Part shown: positions 35,352 through 48,607 of the stretch, piece after piece | Layout: every line of letters starts with the position of its first letter | Numbering within the stretch: position 1 is the first letter of the stretch | Source: Stomorhina lunata | Lineage: Eukaryota > Arthropoda > Insecta > Diptera > Rhiniidae | Length of the DNA stretch: 64,000 bases | Direction of reading: 5' to 3' | Assembly: GCA_933228675.1 (NCBI GenBank) | Contig: OW121743.1 | Span: 59,638,081 to 59,702,080 of the forward strand | Made by a program: the position numbers and the translations under genes | The notes under the pieces: generated by a model | Databases searched by the model: none | Told to the model about the DNA's origin: nothing | What the model saw: only the letters and a program-made list of their open reading frames with translations

Positions 35352-37580
35352 AAAAATATGAAATTTTTGAAAAACTTCCTACAAAAATATGAAATTTTTA
35401 AAAAACTTCCTATAAAAATAGGAAATTTTTGAAAAATTTCCTATATAAAAAAAGGAAATTTTTGAAAAATTTCCTATATAAAAATAGGAAATTTTTGAAA
35501 AATTTCCTATATAAAAATAGGAAATTTTTGAAAAATTTCCTATATAAAAATAGGAAATTTTTGAAAAATTTCCTATATAAAAATAGGAAATTTTTGAACA
35601 ATTTCCTATATAAAAATAGGAAATTTTTGAAAAATTTCCTATATAAAAATAGGAAATTTTTGAAAAATTTCCTATATAAAAATTGGAAATTTTTGAAAAA
35701 TTTCCTATATAAAAATAGGAAATTTTTGAAAAATTTCCTATATAAAAATAGGAAATTTTTAAAAATTTCCTATATAAAAATAGGAAATTTTTGAAAAATT
35801 TCCTATATAAAAATAGGAAATTTTTGAAAAATGTTCTATATGAAAATAGGAAATTTTTGAAAAATTTCCTATATAAAAATAGGAAATTTTTGAAAAATTT
35901 CCTATATAAAAATAGGAAATTTTTGAAAAATTTCCTATATAAAAATAGGAAATTTTTGAAAAATTTCCTATATAAAAATAGGAAATTTTTGAAAAATTTC
36001 CTATATAAAAATAGGAAATTTTTGAAAAATTTCCTATATAAATATAGGAAATTTTTGAAAAATTTCCTATATAAAAATAGGAAATTTTTGAAAAATTTAC
36101 TATATAAAAATAGGAAATTTTTGAAAAATTTCCTATATAAAAATAGGAAATTTTTGAAAAATTTCCTATATAAAAATAGGAAATTTTTGAAAAATTTCCT
36201 ATATAAAAATAGGAAATTTTTGAAAAATTTCCTATATAAAAATAGAAAATTTTTGAAAAATTTCCTATATAAAAATAGGAAATTTTTGAAAAATTTCCTA
36301 TATAAAATTAGGAAATTTTTGAAAAATTTCCTATATAAAAATAGGAAATTTTTGAAAAATTTCCTATATAAAAATAGGAAATTTTTGAAAAATTTCCTAT
36401 ATAAAAATAGGAAATTTTTGAAAAATTTCCTATATAAAAATAGGAAATTTTTGAAAAATTTCCTATATAAAAATAGGAAATTTTTGAAAAATTTCCTATA
36501 TAAAAATAGGAAATTTTTGAAAAATTTCCTATATAAAAATAGGAAATTTTTGAAAAATTTCCTATATAAAAATAGGAAATTTTTGAAAAATTTCCTATAT
36601 AAAAATAGGAAATTTTTGAAAAATTTCCTATATAAAAATAGGAAATTTTTGAAAAATTTCCTATATAAAAATAGGAAATTTTTGAAAAATTTCCTATATA
36701 AAAATAGGAAATTTTTGAAAAATTTCCTATATAAAAATAGGAAATTTTTGAAAAATTTCCTATATAAAAATAGGAAATTTTTTGAAAAATTTCCTATATA
36801 AAAATAGGAAATTTTTGAAAAAATTTCCTATATAAAAATAGGAAATTTTTGAAAAATTTCCTATATAAAAATAGGAATTTTTGAAAAATTTCCTATATAA
36901 AAATAGGAAATTTTTGAAAAATTTCCTATATAAAAATAGGAAATTTTTGAAAAATTTCCTATATAAAAATAGGAAATTTTTGAAAAATTTCCTATATAAA
37001 AATAGGAAATTTTTGAAAAATTTCCTATATAAAAATAGGAAATTTTTGAAAAATTTCCTATATAAAAATAGGAAATTTTTGAAAAATTTCCTATATAAAA
37101 ATAGGAAATTTTTGAAAAATTTCCTATATAAAAATAGGAAATTTTTGAAAAATTTCCTATATAAAAATAGGAAATTTTTGAAAAATTTCCTATATAAAAA
37201 TAGGAAATTTTTGAAAAATTTCCTATATAAAAATAGGAAATTTTTGAAAAATTTCCTATATAAAAATAGGAAATTTTTGAAAAATTTCCTATATAAAAAT
37301 AGGAAATTTTTGAAAAATTTCCTATATAAAAATAGGAAATTTTTGAAAAATTTCCTATATAAAAATAGGAAATTTTTGAAAAATTTCCTATATAAAAATA
37401 GGAAATTTTTGAAAAATTTCCTATATAAAAATAGGAAATTTTTGAAAAATTTCCTATAAAAATAGGAAATTTTTGAAAAATTTCCTATATAAAAAATAGG
37501 AAATTTTTGAAAAATTTCCTATATAAAAATAGGAAATTTTTGAAAAATTTCCTTTATAAAAATAGGAATTTTTTGAAAAA
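35352..37580 (+). repeat. 33-bp satellite array (family D)
   Basis: About 67 copies of a 33-bp unit: AGGAAATTTTTGAAAAATTT, then CCTATATAAAAAT. The 23-base core AGGAAA...TTTCCT is a dyad broken only at its centre. It is extremely homogeneous. Because 33 is divisible by three and the unit lacks a stop in one frame, it yields open frames coding an 11-residue repeat KNFLYKNRKFL (35429-35794, 35791-36801, 36881-37459). Single-base indels at about 35760, 36780, 36822 and 36877 break the frame with no sign of selection, so I do not call a gene. Confidence 0.96.
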
Positions 37581-38955
37581 GTGTTTTATATTTGGTAGTT
37601 ATGAATAGCTTAACTATGTCCCTTTTAAGAAGCTTTGACTGTCTGTCATTGTGCTTTGCATTATATTTCTCTAAAATGGCAGATGTTTTGCAAAAAAATT
37701 TCTTTCATTCCCAGAACGGAAATCAAACTTTTTCATTATAACTAAACAGATGTTTTAGGAAAAAGGAAAAAGGTTGTTGGTTTTTATTGTACATTTTTTC
37801 TTTATTATTAACCATATTTTGTTGTTATATTTTTATTGTTATAATAATGACAAACAAGTTACAATATTGCTGTTGTAACAAAACAATATGCAAAATAACA
37901 AAATACAAAATAGGATATAGTTATAAACAATTTCCTATAGAGTCGAATAACAATGAAATCAAATTATAGCATAACAAAACGATGGGAAGGAGAAGATATC
38001 CATCCACAGACTCGGTATTGTCTGCATCCGTTTTCCTATGTCTGGGCTGGTGGCAAACAAGACAAAAGTGGGATTATTGGAGTAGGTACTAGTTGTAACC
38101 TAAAACTAAAGGGAAATTCATGGCAAATATAAGTAAAAATGTATTGATTTGAAATCAATGAATAGATGAATGTGAATATAGATTGTAAGCATTTTGTTGC
38201 AGAGACACATTTGAACTATATTGCGAAAGTTTAGAAACATTTTCTATGGAAAATGGAAAACAAGAGGGAAAAATTGAAATTGAATTTTTTCCTATTAATA
38301 GGGCAAATAGAGCAAGAAATAATATTATTTAATACAATATATGACATGTTTGCAATTTATTAACCCATTATAAAAGTTTTAGAAAAAAAAGGAATTGATA
38401 TATCTTTAATCTAATACAAATGTTAAAAGGAGCAATTTAAGGATGTTTTAGTTATATTTAAAACATTTGTTCATATTAAAACATATGAAACATTATAATA
38501 TTAAGACAAAATTTGCAAGTATATGCAGATGATTTATACACTGTTTTAAAGTTAAGACTTCATTATTTTATCTTATTAATGTAAGATATCATAAACTGTC
38601 ATAACTTATCAAATTATCTATAAGAAAAATATCGTTTAATATTTCATAAAATTTGATAAAATAAGATTTAATCTTAATTCTAGTCCATATTTGATATACA
38701 GAAAGTTAAAAACATTAATTAGGGAGTTTTAGGTATATTTTAAAATTTATTTCTAAATCACTTTTTATCAATTTTAAGCAAAATATGCAAATATATGCAG
38801 ATAATTTATACACTGTTAGAAAGCTAAGACATCCAACTTTAACTTGAAAAAAGTTTTTTCTTGTAGTTTTTCAATAAAATTATTTATATCAAAACTAAAC
38901 TTAATAAAAAAAACATTTGAAAAAAAATTCTTAAATATTTCAAAACTTGTACTTT
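37581..38955. other. A+T-rich DNA with a pair of diverged direct repeats
   Basis: ATGCAGATGATTTATACACT near 38522 recurs as ATGCAGATAATTTATACACT near 38796, about 275 bp later, with further similarity around both. No coding or RNA gene was recognised. The frame at 37787-37969 is chance. Confidence 0.55.
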
Positions 38956-38957
38956 CA

Positions 38958-39390
38958 ATAAAAATGTCTACCTAATATCAACATTTCTATAGAAATTGTT
39001 TCCTAAAGTCAATTTTTCTATAGAAATACTTTCCTAAAGTCAACTTTTCTATAGAAATTGTTTCCTAAAGTCAACTTTTCTATAGAAATTGTTTCCTAAA
39101 GTCAACTTTTCTATAGAAAGTGTTTCCTTAAGTCAACATTTCTATAGATATTGTTTCCTAAAGTCAACATTTCTAAAGATATTGTTTCCTAAAGTCAACT
39201 TTTCTATAGATAGTGTTTCCTAAAGTCAACTTTTCTATAGAAATTGTTTCCTAAAGTCAACTTTTCTATAGAAATTGTTTCCTAAAGTCAACTTTTCTAT
39301 AGAAATTGTTTCCTAAAGTCAACTTTTCTACAGAAATTGTTTCCTAAAGTCAACTTTTCTATAGAAATTGTTTCCTAAAGTCAACTTTTC
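38958..39390 (+). repeat. 31-bp array (family E variant with CCTAAAGTC)
   Basis: About 14 copies of GTCAACTTTTCTATAGAAAT then TGTTTCCTAAA. It is clearly a sister of family E and leads straight into the 33-bp family F array. Confidence 0.94.
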
Positions 39391-41548
39391 TAAATAGAAA
39401 TGTATTCCTAACGTCAACTTTTCTATATAGAAATGTCTTCCTAACGTCAGCTTTTCTATATAGAAATGTCTTCCTAACGTCAACTTTTCTATATAGAAAT
39501 GTCTTCCTAACGTCAAATTTTCTATATAGAAATGTCTTTCTAACGTCAACTTTTCTATATAGAAATGTCTTCTAACGTCAACTTTTCTATATAGAAATGT
39601 CTTCCTAACGTCAACTTTTCTATATAGAAATGTCTTCCTAACGTCAACTTTTCTATATAGAAATGTCTTCCTAACGTCAACTTTTCTATATAGAAATGTC
39701 TTCCTAACGTCAACTTTTCTATATAGAACTGTCTTCCTAACGTCAACTTTTCTATATAGAAATGTCTTCCTAACGTCAACTTTTCTATATAGAAATGTCT
39801 TCCTAACGTTCAACTTTTCTATATAGAAATGTCTTCCTAACGTCAACTTTTTCTATATAGAAATGTCTTCCTAACGTCAACTTTTCTATATAGAAATGTC
39901 TTCCTAACTTCAACTTTTCTATATAGAAATGTCTTCCTAACTTCAACTTTTCTATATAGAAATGTCTTCCTAACGTCAACTTTTCTATATAGAAATGTCT
40001 TCCTAACGTCAACTTTTCTAATAGAAATGTCTTCCTAACGTCAACTTTTCTATATAGAAATGTCTTCCTAACGTCAACTTTTCTATATAGAAATGTCTTC
40101 CTAACGTCAACTTTTCTATATAGAAATGTCTTCCTAACGTCAACTTTTTCTATATAGAAATGTCTTCCTAACGTCAACTTTTCTATATAGAAATGTCTTC
40201 CTAACGTCAACTTTTCTATATAGAAATGTCTTCCTAACGTCAACTTTTCTATATAGAAATGTCTTCCTAACGTCAACTTTTCTATATAGAAATGTCTTCT
40301 AACGTCAACTTTTCTATATAGAAATGTCTTCCTAACGTCAACTTTTCTATATAGAAATGTCTTCCTAACGTCAACTTTTCTATATAGAAATGTCTCCTAA
40401 CGTCAACTTTTCTATATAGAAATGTCTTCCTAACGTCAACTTTTCTATATAGAAATGTCTTCCTAACGTCAACTTTTCTATATAGAAATGTCTTCCTAAC
40501 GTCAACTTTTCTATATAGAAATGTCTTCCTAACGTCAACTTTTCTATATAGAAATGTCTTCCTAACGTCAACTTTTCTATATAGAAATGTCTTCCTAACG
40601 TCAACTTTTCTATATAGAAATGTCTTCCTAACGTCAACTTTTCTATATAGAAATGTCTTCCTAACGTCAACTTTTCTATATAGAAATGTCTTCCTAACGT
40701 CAACTTTTCTATATAGAAATGTCTTCCTAACGTCAACTTTTCTATATAGAAATGTCTTCCTAACGTCAACTTTTCTATATAGAAATGTCTTCCTAACGTC
40801 AACTTTTCTATATAGAAATGTCTTCCTAACGTCAACTTTTCTATATAGAAATGTCTTCCTAACGTCAACTTTTCTATATAGAAATGTCTTCCTAACGTCA
40901 ACTTTTTCTATATAGAAATGTCTTCCTAACGTCAACTTTTCTATATAGAAATGTCTTCCTAACGTCAACTTTTCTATATAGAAATGTCTTCCTAACGTCA
41001 ACTTTTCTATATAGAAATGTCTTCCTAACGTCAACTTTTCTATATAGAAATGTCTTCCTAACGTCAACTTTTCTATATAGAAATGTCTTCCTAACGTCAA
41101 CTTTTCTATATCTTTTCTATATAGAAATGTCTTCCTAACGTCAATTTTTCTATATAGAAATGTCTTCCTAACGTCAACTTTTCTGTATAGAAATGTCTTC
41201 CTAACGTCAACTTTTCTATACAGAAATGTGTTCCTAACGTCAACTTTTCTATGGAAATGTCTTCGTAACGTCAACTTTTCTATAGAAATGTCTTGCTAAC
41301 TTCAACTTTTCTATAGAAAGGTCTTCCTAACGTCAACTTTTCTATATAGAAAGGTCTTCCTAACGCCAACTTTTCTATATAGAAATGTCTTCCTAACATC
41401 AACTTTTCTATATAGAAATGTCTTCCTAACGTCAACTTTTCTATATAGAAATGTCTTCCTAACGTCAACTTTTCTATATAGAAATGTCTTCCTAACGTCA
41501 ACTTTTCTATAGAAATATCTTCCTATAGTCAACTTTTCCAGAGAAATG
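39391..41548 (+). repeat. 33-bp satellite array (family F)
   Basis: About 65 copies of GTCAACTTTTCTATATAGAA then ATGTCTTCCTAAC. The period is 33 (TTTTCTATAT at 40441 and 40474). It is family E with an extra TA in CTATAG. The minus strand is open over hundreds of codons (for example 40282-41274), giving an 11-residue repeat such as KVDVRKTFLYR or LTLGRHFYIE depending on frame. Frame changes occur at single-base indels (39790, 39850, 40146, 40906). A TCTTTTCTATA partial duplication sits at 41100-41125. Not considered coding. Confidence 0.96.
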
Positions 41549-42055
41549 TCTTGATATTGTCATCACAAAAATTTTAAAATTTGTTTGCTACCTTTAAAGG
41601 GTTAATTTATTCCCTTGGCAAAAACACACACTTACATCATAAATATTCAATATGTTTTGAGAAATTCTGATTACATTTTTCATTTATAATTTTTTTTTTT
41701 TTTGTTTTAATTTTTATTTCCTCAATAAAACAAAGAATAATTAATCATCGATCAGAGCTTAGATACTCAGTGTGATAAAGAAAAAAAAATTATTTGTAAA
41801 TTTAATCGAAAATAACAAAAAAAAAACTGCAAAGAACAAACAGCAAAAATTGTTTGGAGTACTTTGCCCATCATAAACGCCATCAACAACAGACAAAGCT
41901 ACGATGGAGGCACATACAAACTGATAATCGCTTTTTTTTTATTAGCTTCCGGATTAACAAGAATTGCATAGAAGTGTTAAGTGTTGGGAATCACACAAAC
42001 AAACAAAATTAAAAAATTTCACGGCCTTTAGAAAGACTTTGATCAATCTTAATTC
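41549..42055. other. A+T-rich spacer between arrays
   Basis: No gene or clear element was recognised. Homopolymer A and T runs are frequent. Confidence 0.45.
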
Positions 42056-44398
42056 TTATTTTTATAGGAAATTTTTTAAAAATTTCTTATTTTTATAGGA
42101 AATTTTTCAAAAATTTCTTATTTTTATAGGAAATTTTTCAAAAATTTCTTATTTTTATAGGAAATTTTTCAAAAATTTCTTATTTTTATAGGAAATTTTT
42201 CAAAAATTTCTTATTTTTATAGGAAATTTTTCAAAAATTTTCTTATTTTTATAGAAAATTTTTCAAAAATTTCTTATTTTTATAGGAAATTTTTCAAAAA
42301 TTTCTTATTTTTATAGGAAATTTTTCAAAAATTTCTTATTTTTATAGGAAATTTTTCAAAAATTTCTTATTTTTATAGGAAATTTTTCAAAAATTTCTTA
42401 TTTTTATAGGAAATTTTTCAAAAATTTCTTATTTTTATAGGAAATTTTTCAAAAATTTCTTATTTTTATAGGAAATTTTTCAAAAATTTCTTATTTTTAT
42501 AGGAAATTTTTCAAAAATTTCTTATTTTTATAGGAAATTTTTCAAAAATTTCTTATTTTTATAGGAAATTTTTCAAAAATGTCTTATTTTTATAGGAAAA
42601 TTTTCAAAAATTTCTTATTTTTATAGGAAATTTTTCAAAAATTTCTTATTTTTATAGGAAATTTTTCAAAAATTTCTTATTTTTATAGGAAATTTTTCAA
42701 AAATTTCTTATTTTTATAGGAAATTTTTCAAAAATTTCTTATTTTTATAGGAAATTTTTCAAAAATTTCTTATTTTTATAGGAAATTTTTCAAAAATTTC
42801 TTATTTTTATAGGAAATTTTTCAAAAATTTCTTATTTTTATAGGAAATTTTTCAAAAATTTCTTATTTTTATAGGAAATTTTTCAAAAATTTCTTATTTT
42901 TATAGGAAATTTTTCAAAAATTTCTTATTTTTATAGGAAATTTTTTCAAAAATTTCTTATTTTTATAGGAAATTTTTCAAAAATTTCTTATTTTTATAGG
43001 AAATTTTTCAAAAATTTCTTATTTTTATAGGAAATTTTTCAAAAATTTCTTATTTTTATAGGAAATTTTTCAAAAATTTCTTATTTTTATAGGAAATTTT
43101 TCAAAAATTTCTTATTTTTATAGGAAATTTTTCAAAAATTTCTTATTTTTATAGGAAATTTTTCAAAAATTTCTTATTTTTATAGGAAATTTTTCAAAAA
43201 TTTCTTATTTTTATAGGAAATTTTTCAAAAATTTCTTATTTTTATAGGAAATTTTTCAAAAATTTCTTATTTTTATAGGAAATTTTTCAAAAATTTCTTA
43301 TTTTTATAGGAAATTTTTCAAAAATTTCTTATTTTTATAGGAAATTTTTCAAAAATTTCTTATTTTTATAGGAAATTTTTCAAAAATTTCTTATTTTTAT
43401 AGGAAATTTTTCAAAAATTTCTTATTTTTATAGGAAATTTTTCAAAAATTTCTTATTTTTATAGGAAATTTTTCAAAAATTTCTTATTTTTATAGGAAAT
43501 TTTTCAAAAATTTCTTATTTTTATAGGAAATTTTTCAAAAATTTCTTATTTTTATAGGAAATTTTTCAAAAATTTCTTATTTTTATAGGAAATTTTTCAA
43601 AAATTTCTTATTTTTATAGGAAATTTTTCAAAAATTTCTTATTTTTATAGGAAATTTTTCAAAAATTTCTTATTTTTATAGGAAATTTTTCAAAAATTTC
43701 TATTTTTATAGGAAATTTTTCAAAAATTTCTTATTTTTATAGGAAATTTTTCAAAAATTTCTTATTTTCATAGGAAATTTTTCAAAAATTTCTTATTTTT
43801 ATAGGAAATTTTTCAAAAATTTCTTATTTTTATAGGAAATTTTTCAAAAATTTCTTATTTTTATAGGAAATTTTTCAAAAATTTCTTATTTTTATAGGAA
43901 ATTTTTCAAAAATTTCTTATTTTTATAGGAAATTTTTCAAAAATTTTTTATTTTTATAGGAAATTTTTCAAAAATTTCTTATTTTTATAGGAAATTTTTC
44001 AAAAATTTCTTATTTTTATAGGAAATTTTTCAAAAATTTCTTATTTTTATAGGAAATTTTTCAAAAATTTCTTATTTTTATAGGAAATTTTTCAAAAATT
44101 TCTAATTTTTATAGGAAATTTTTCAAAAATTTCTTATTTTTATAGGAAATTTTTCAAAAATTTCTTAGTTTTATAGGAAATTTTTCAAAAATTTCTTATT
44201 TTTATAGGAAATTTTTCAAAAATTTCTTATTTTTATAGGAAATTTTTCAAAAATTTCTTATTTTTATAGGAAATTTTTCAAAAATTTCTTATTTTTATAG
44301 GAAATTTTTCAAAAATTTCTTATTTTTATAGGAAATTTTTCAAAAATTTCTTATTTTTATAGGAAATTTTTCAAAAATTTCTTATTTTTATAGGAAAT
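42056..44398 (-). repeat. 31-bp satellite array (family C, reverse orientation), near-perfect
   Basis: About 75 copies of TTCTTATTTTTATAG then GAAATTTTTCAAAAAT, period 31 (42440 to 42471). Very few differences between copies: single changes near 42578, 43701, 43769, 43946, 44103 and 44167. It is the same unit as the inverted arms at 26206 and 29066 but far more uniform, so it was homogenised or amplified more recently. It ends abruptly at 44398. Confidence 0.97.
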
Positions 44399-45290
44399 GA
44401 AAAAATATTTGAAGGTTCTTTAAACAATGGGTGTGTTAAAATAAAAACATTTTAGAAGGATTTTGACAACTGACTTTATGACTTTGAACTCTTTAGAGTT
44501 TGTTTTTTGCTAAAGCATAAAAAACCCTATAATGACAATTTTAACTTCTTTAGCTAAATTTATCTACAATCAACATGTCAGTATTAAAAAAAATCTAAAA
44601 CGTGTTGGCTATAAAATTTTTAATTTAATTGCTTGAAAAAATCACAACAATTCCCATGTAATCAAATAAACATTCGATTTCAAAGGAAGTCGTCTGACGT
44701 CGTCTGCAAAATCAAAAAGTTCAATGTATCCATCTCCTCCTATTGTCCGTCTGTGGGTCGGTCTGTCTGTGTTTATCAAACGCTTACACTCATCATTTCA
44801 TGAAACTTTAATTCCAACTTTTATTCTTGACTTGACTCAATTCGAGAAGTTTAAGTCGAGTCTAGAGTGTAAATGAGATTTAATTCTATTAAATTGCAAC
44901 TTTTTTTTTATATGAATTTACTTTTAAAGTCATAAAGAAACGTTTTATAATCTTCTGTTTTTGTGCTTTGCTTAAACTTGTAACAGTGGGACTAAAAATA
45001 ATTCTTACAATTTTTTATTGAAAGAAAAATATTTGAGATTTTCTATATTAAAAATATAGAAAATCTGGAAAGCAAATTTTGAATTTTAATCTTGTTTACT
45101 TTATTTTTTGTCCCATTGTATAAAGTTTAAGCTGAAATTAAAAACAACACGTAAGACAGAGGTTCTAGTTTAAATAACCGCAACATAAACTAAATTCAAT
45201 TTCGTATATTCATACATATCTTTTCACACTCATCCATTTATGATGTTTTAAGTTAATTTGTGGTCACTTTTTTGATTCTTTTTTTTCTTT
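44399..45290. other. A+T-rich spacer between arrays
   Basis: No gene was recognised. It has a TCTG-rich scrap at 44740-44770 and a direct pair GAGATTTTCTATATT and AAATATAGAAAATC near 45030-45065 that forms a small dyad. Confidence 0.45.
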
Positions 45291-45590
45291 TTATACAAAA
45301 TTTTTCAAAAATTTCCTACTTTTATACAAAATTTTTCAAAAATTTCCTACTTCTATACAAAATTTTTTAAAAATTTCCTATTTTTATACAAAATTTTTCT
45401 ATTTTTATACAAAATTTTTCAAAAATTTCCTATTTTTATAGGAAATTTTTCAAAAATTTCTTGTTTTTAACAAAATTTTTCGAAAATATTCTATTTTTAT
45501 ACAAAATTTTTCAAAAATTTTCTATTTTTATACAAAATTTTTCAAAAATTTTCTATTTTTATGCAAAATTTTTCAAAAATTTTCTATAGA
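45291..45590 (-). repeat. 31-bp array, TATACAAAATTTTTC variant (family C relative)
   Basis: About 10 copies of TTTTTATACAAAATTTTTCA then AAAATTTCCTA. It resembles family C with TATACAAAA in place of TATAGGAAA. It merges at 45585 into the 19-bp array through the shared TTTTCTATAGAAAA. Confidence 0.9.
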
Positions 45591-47557
45591 AAATCAAATT
45601 TTCTATAGAAAATCAAATTTTCTATAGAAAATAAAATTTTCTATAGAAAATAAAATTTTCTATAGAAAATAAAATTTTCTATAAAAAATCAAATTTTCTA
45701 TAGAAAATCAAATTTTCTATAGAAAACCAAATTTTCTATAGAAAATCAAATTTTCTATAGAAAATCAAATTTTCTATAGAAAATCAAATTTTCTATAGAA
45801 AATCAAATTTTCTATAGAAAATCAAATTTTCTATAGAAAATCAAATTTTCTATAGAAAATCAAATTTTCTATAGAAAATCAAATTTTCTATAGAAAATCA
45901 AATTTTCTATAGAAAATCAAATTTTCTATAGAAAATCAAATTTTCTATAGAAAATCAAATTTTCTATAGAAAATCAAATTTTCTATAGAAAATCAAATTT
46001 TCTATAGAAAATCAAATTTTCTATAGAAAATCAAATTTTCTATAGAAAATCAAATTTTCTATAGAAAATCAAATTTTCTATAGAAAATCAAATTTTCTAT
46101 AGAAAATCAAATTTTCTATAGAAAATCAAATTTTCTATAGAAAATCAAATTTTCTATAGAAAATCAAATTTTCTATAGAAAATCAAATTTTCTATAGAAA
46201 ATCAAATTTTCTATAGAAAATCAAATTTTCTATAGAAAATCAAATTTTCTATAGAAAATCAAATTTTCTATAGAAAATCAAATTTTCTATAGAAAATCAA
46301 ATTTTCTATAGAAAATCAAATTTTCTATAGAAAATCAAATTTTCTATAGAAAATCAAATTTTCTATAGAAAATCAAATTTTCTATAGAAAATCAAATTTT
46401 CTATAGAAAATCAAATTTTCTATAGAAAATCAAATTTTCTATAGAAAATCAAATTTTCTATAGAAAATCAAATTTTCTATAGAAAATCAAATTTTCTATA
46501 GAAAATCAAATTTTCTATAGAAAATCAAATTTTCTATAGAAAATCAAATTTTCTATAGAAAATCAAATTTTCTATAGAAAATCAAATTTTTGTATAGAAA
46601 ATCAAATTTTTGTATAGAAAATCAAATTTTCTATAGAAAATCAAATTTTCTATAGAAAATCAAATTTTCTATAGAAAATCAAATTTTCTATAGAAAATCA
46701 AATTTTCTATAGAAAATCAAATTTTCTATAGAAAATCAAATTTTCTATAGAAAATCAAATTTTCTATAGAAAATCAAATTTTCTATAGAAAATCAAATTT
46801 TCTATAGAAAATCAAATTTTCTATAGAAAATCAAATTTTCTATAGAAAATCAAATTTTCTATAGAAAATCAAATTTTCTATAGAAAATCAAATTTTCTAT
46901 AGAAAATCAAATTTTCTATAGAAAATCAAATTTTCTATAGAAAATCAAATTTTCTATAGAAAATCAAATTTTCTATAGAAAATCAAATTTTCTATAGAAA
47001 ATCAAATTTTCTATAGAAAATCAAATTTTCTATAGAAAATCAAATTTTCTATAGAAAATCAAATTTTCTATAGAAAATCAAATTTTCTATAGAAAATCAA
47101 ATTTTCTATAGAAAATCAAATTTTCTATAGAAAATCAAATTTTCTATAGAAAATCAAATTTTCTATAGAAAATCAAATTTTCTATAGAAAATCAAATTTT
47201 CTATAGAAAATCAAATTTTCTATAGAAAATCAAATTTTCTATAGAAAATCAAATTTTCTATAGAAAATCAAATTTTCTATAGAAAATCAAATTTTCTATA
47301 GAAAATCAAATTTTCTATAGAAAATCAAATTTTCTATAGAAAATCAAATTTTCTATAGAAAATCAAATTTTCTATAGAAAATCAAATTTTCTATAGAAAA
47401 TCAAATTTTCTATAGAAAATCAAATTTTCTATAGAAAATCAAATTTTCTATAGAAAATCAAATTTTCTATAGAAAATCAAATTTTCTATAGAAAATCAAA
47501 TTTTCTATAGAAAATCAAATTTTCTATAGAAAATCAAATTTTTTATAGAAATTTGAG
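45585..47557. repeat. 19-bp satellite array (family G)
   Basis: About 103 copies of TTTTCTATAGAAAATCAAA, period exactly 19 (45793, 45812, 45831). The 14-base TTTTCTATAGAAAA is a perfect palindrome, so most of each unit is self-complementary. It is nearly invariant; two adjacent units near 46585-46620 share the same change (TTTTTGTATAG), as expected from slippage copying. The left edge has a few AAATAAAA variants. Confidence 0.97.
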
Positions 47558-48567
47558 TATGTATGTCTATGGCTCATTTTAGGGTTAATTTGTCAAGACC
47601 TGTTAAAACCAGAAACTAAGAAAGACAAAAAAAAGTTGTAAAATAAAAATAAGACTAACCTTGATAATACTAAGAAATACCTTGCGGTGACAATTATCCT
47701 TACAATCGTCAATCATAATGATAACGATAATGATAATTAGGTGTAGAAAAAAAATAAAGAAGGAGTAGAAAACCAGCACCAATTGCAGAGTTATCACACA
47801 AAATCACTAAAAATTTTTTAAATAAATTTCCTAGAAATTTCAAGAAATTTAATTTGCACTAAACAAAAATTACATTAAATCGAAAAACGTTTACATGATG
47901 ATCTTTAATGCAAAAGGGATTATTTTTGATTATTTAAAAATTTTGTAAAAATTTTTTAGAATATTTTTAAAACTGATTTTTGTTAAATTATGTTTAAATT
48001 TTAAATGAATTTTTAATTTTTTAAGCTCCCGGTTTTTTATTTATTTTTTTAATTTTTTTGCTGATTCAAGCCATATTTGTTTTAATTATAATTTTTAGTT
48101 TTTGTTATTTTTAAAAAATGAAAGTTCTTTTTTTTTTGCCAAATAAACGATTTCTCTGTTAAATTTTGAGAAAGAAGATTTTTTGTGGTTTATTTAAATA
48201 AATTTTATTTTCAGCAAAATTTAAATTTAAATTTCTTTTTAACACTTTTTTTAGTAACGAAGAAAACATTCACACTCTAAATTTGTTGAGATCTTGAAAA
48301 AAGCTTTATCTGAGAAAACACGTAAGAAATTTTTATTTATTTCCCATTTTCTTATATTTTATAACAAAACCACGAGATTTTTAAACAATAAATATTTTGT
48401 TTCGAACACGATCGAGTAGAATTCAACAGCTTCCGCAGCGGTAAAGCGTACGTTTCGTTTAATGCCACATTTAAGACTATGACTGAGTCCAATCAAACAA
48501 ACATTTCAGACAGACAAACAGAGCGTCAGACAGACGCAGCTAAAACCCCAAACAAACGTCGAGGAGC
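47558..48567. other. A+T-rich DNA upstream of a candidate promoter
   Basis: No gene is supported. The minus-strand frame at 47603-47797 is hydrophobic and low-complexity. The part 48400-48567 is less A+T-rich and contains GACAGAC and CAAACAAAC repeats of the kind seen in fly promoter-proximal DNA. Confidence 0.45.
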
Positions 48568-48607
48568 CATAAAACAGCCGCTCTGCTGCCTCAAGTTCAG
48601 TTCAGTT
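48568..48607 (+). promoter_or_regulatory. Candidate plus-strand core promoter (TATA-like box plus initiator)
   Basis: CATAAAA (48568-48574) lies 30 bases upstream of TCAGTT (48597-48602), whose A at 48599 would be the transcription start. A second TCAGTT overlaps at 48602-48607. TATA at -30 and TCAGTT at +1 is the standard fly core promoter layout. The surrounding 48500-48660 is a local GC-rich island among arrays. No expression evidence is available. Confidence 0.45.

Noticed and set aside
35429..37459. Long plus-strand open frames with an 11-residue KNFLYKNRKFL repeat
   Set aside because: They follow from a stop-free 33-bp unit. Frame is lost at single-base indels, codon positions show no constraint, and the array continues unchanged outside the frames.
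39328..41532. Long minus-strand open frames with RKVDVRKTFLY or EKLTLGRHFYI repeats
   Set aside because: They again come from a 33-bp array read in two frames. Switches between the two peptides happen at single-base indels within the same array, and no start context or neighbouring exons support a protein.
47603..47797. Minus-strand frame with a start, 12 codons and an AAG/GTATTT donor-like site, as a possible Ptpmeg2 first exon
   Set aside because: The peptide does not resemble the N-terminus of MEG2 proteins, the region is low complexity, and the donor match is weak.
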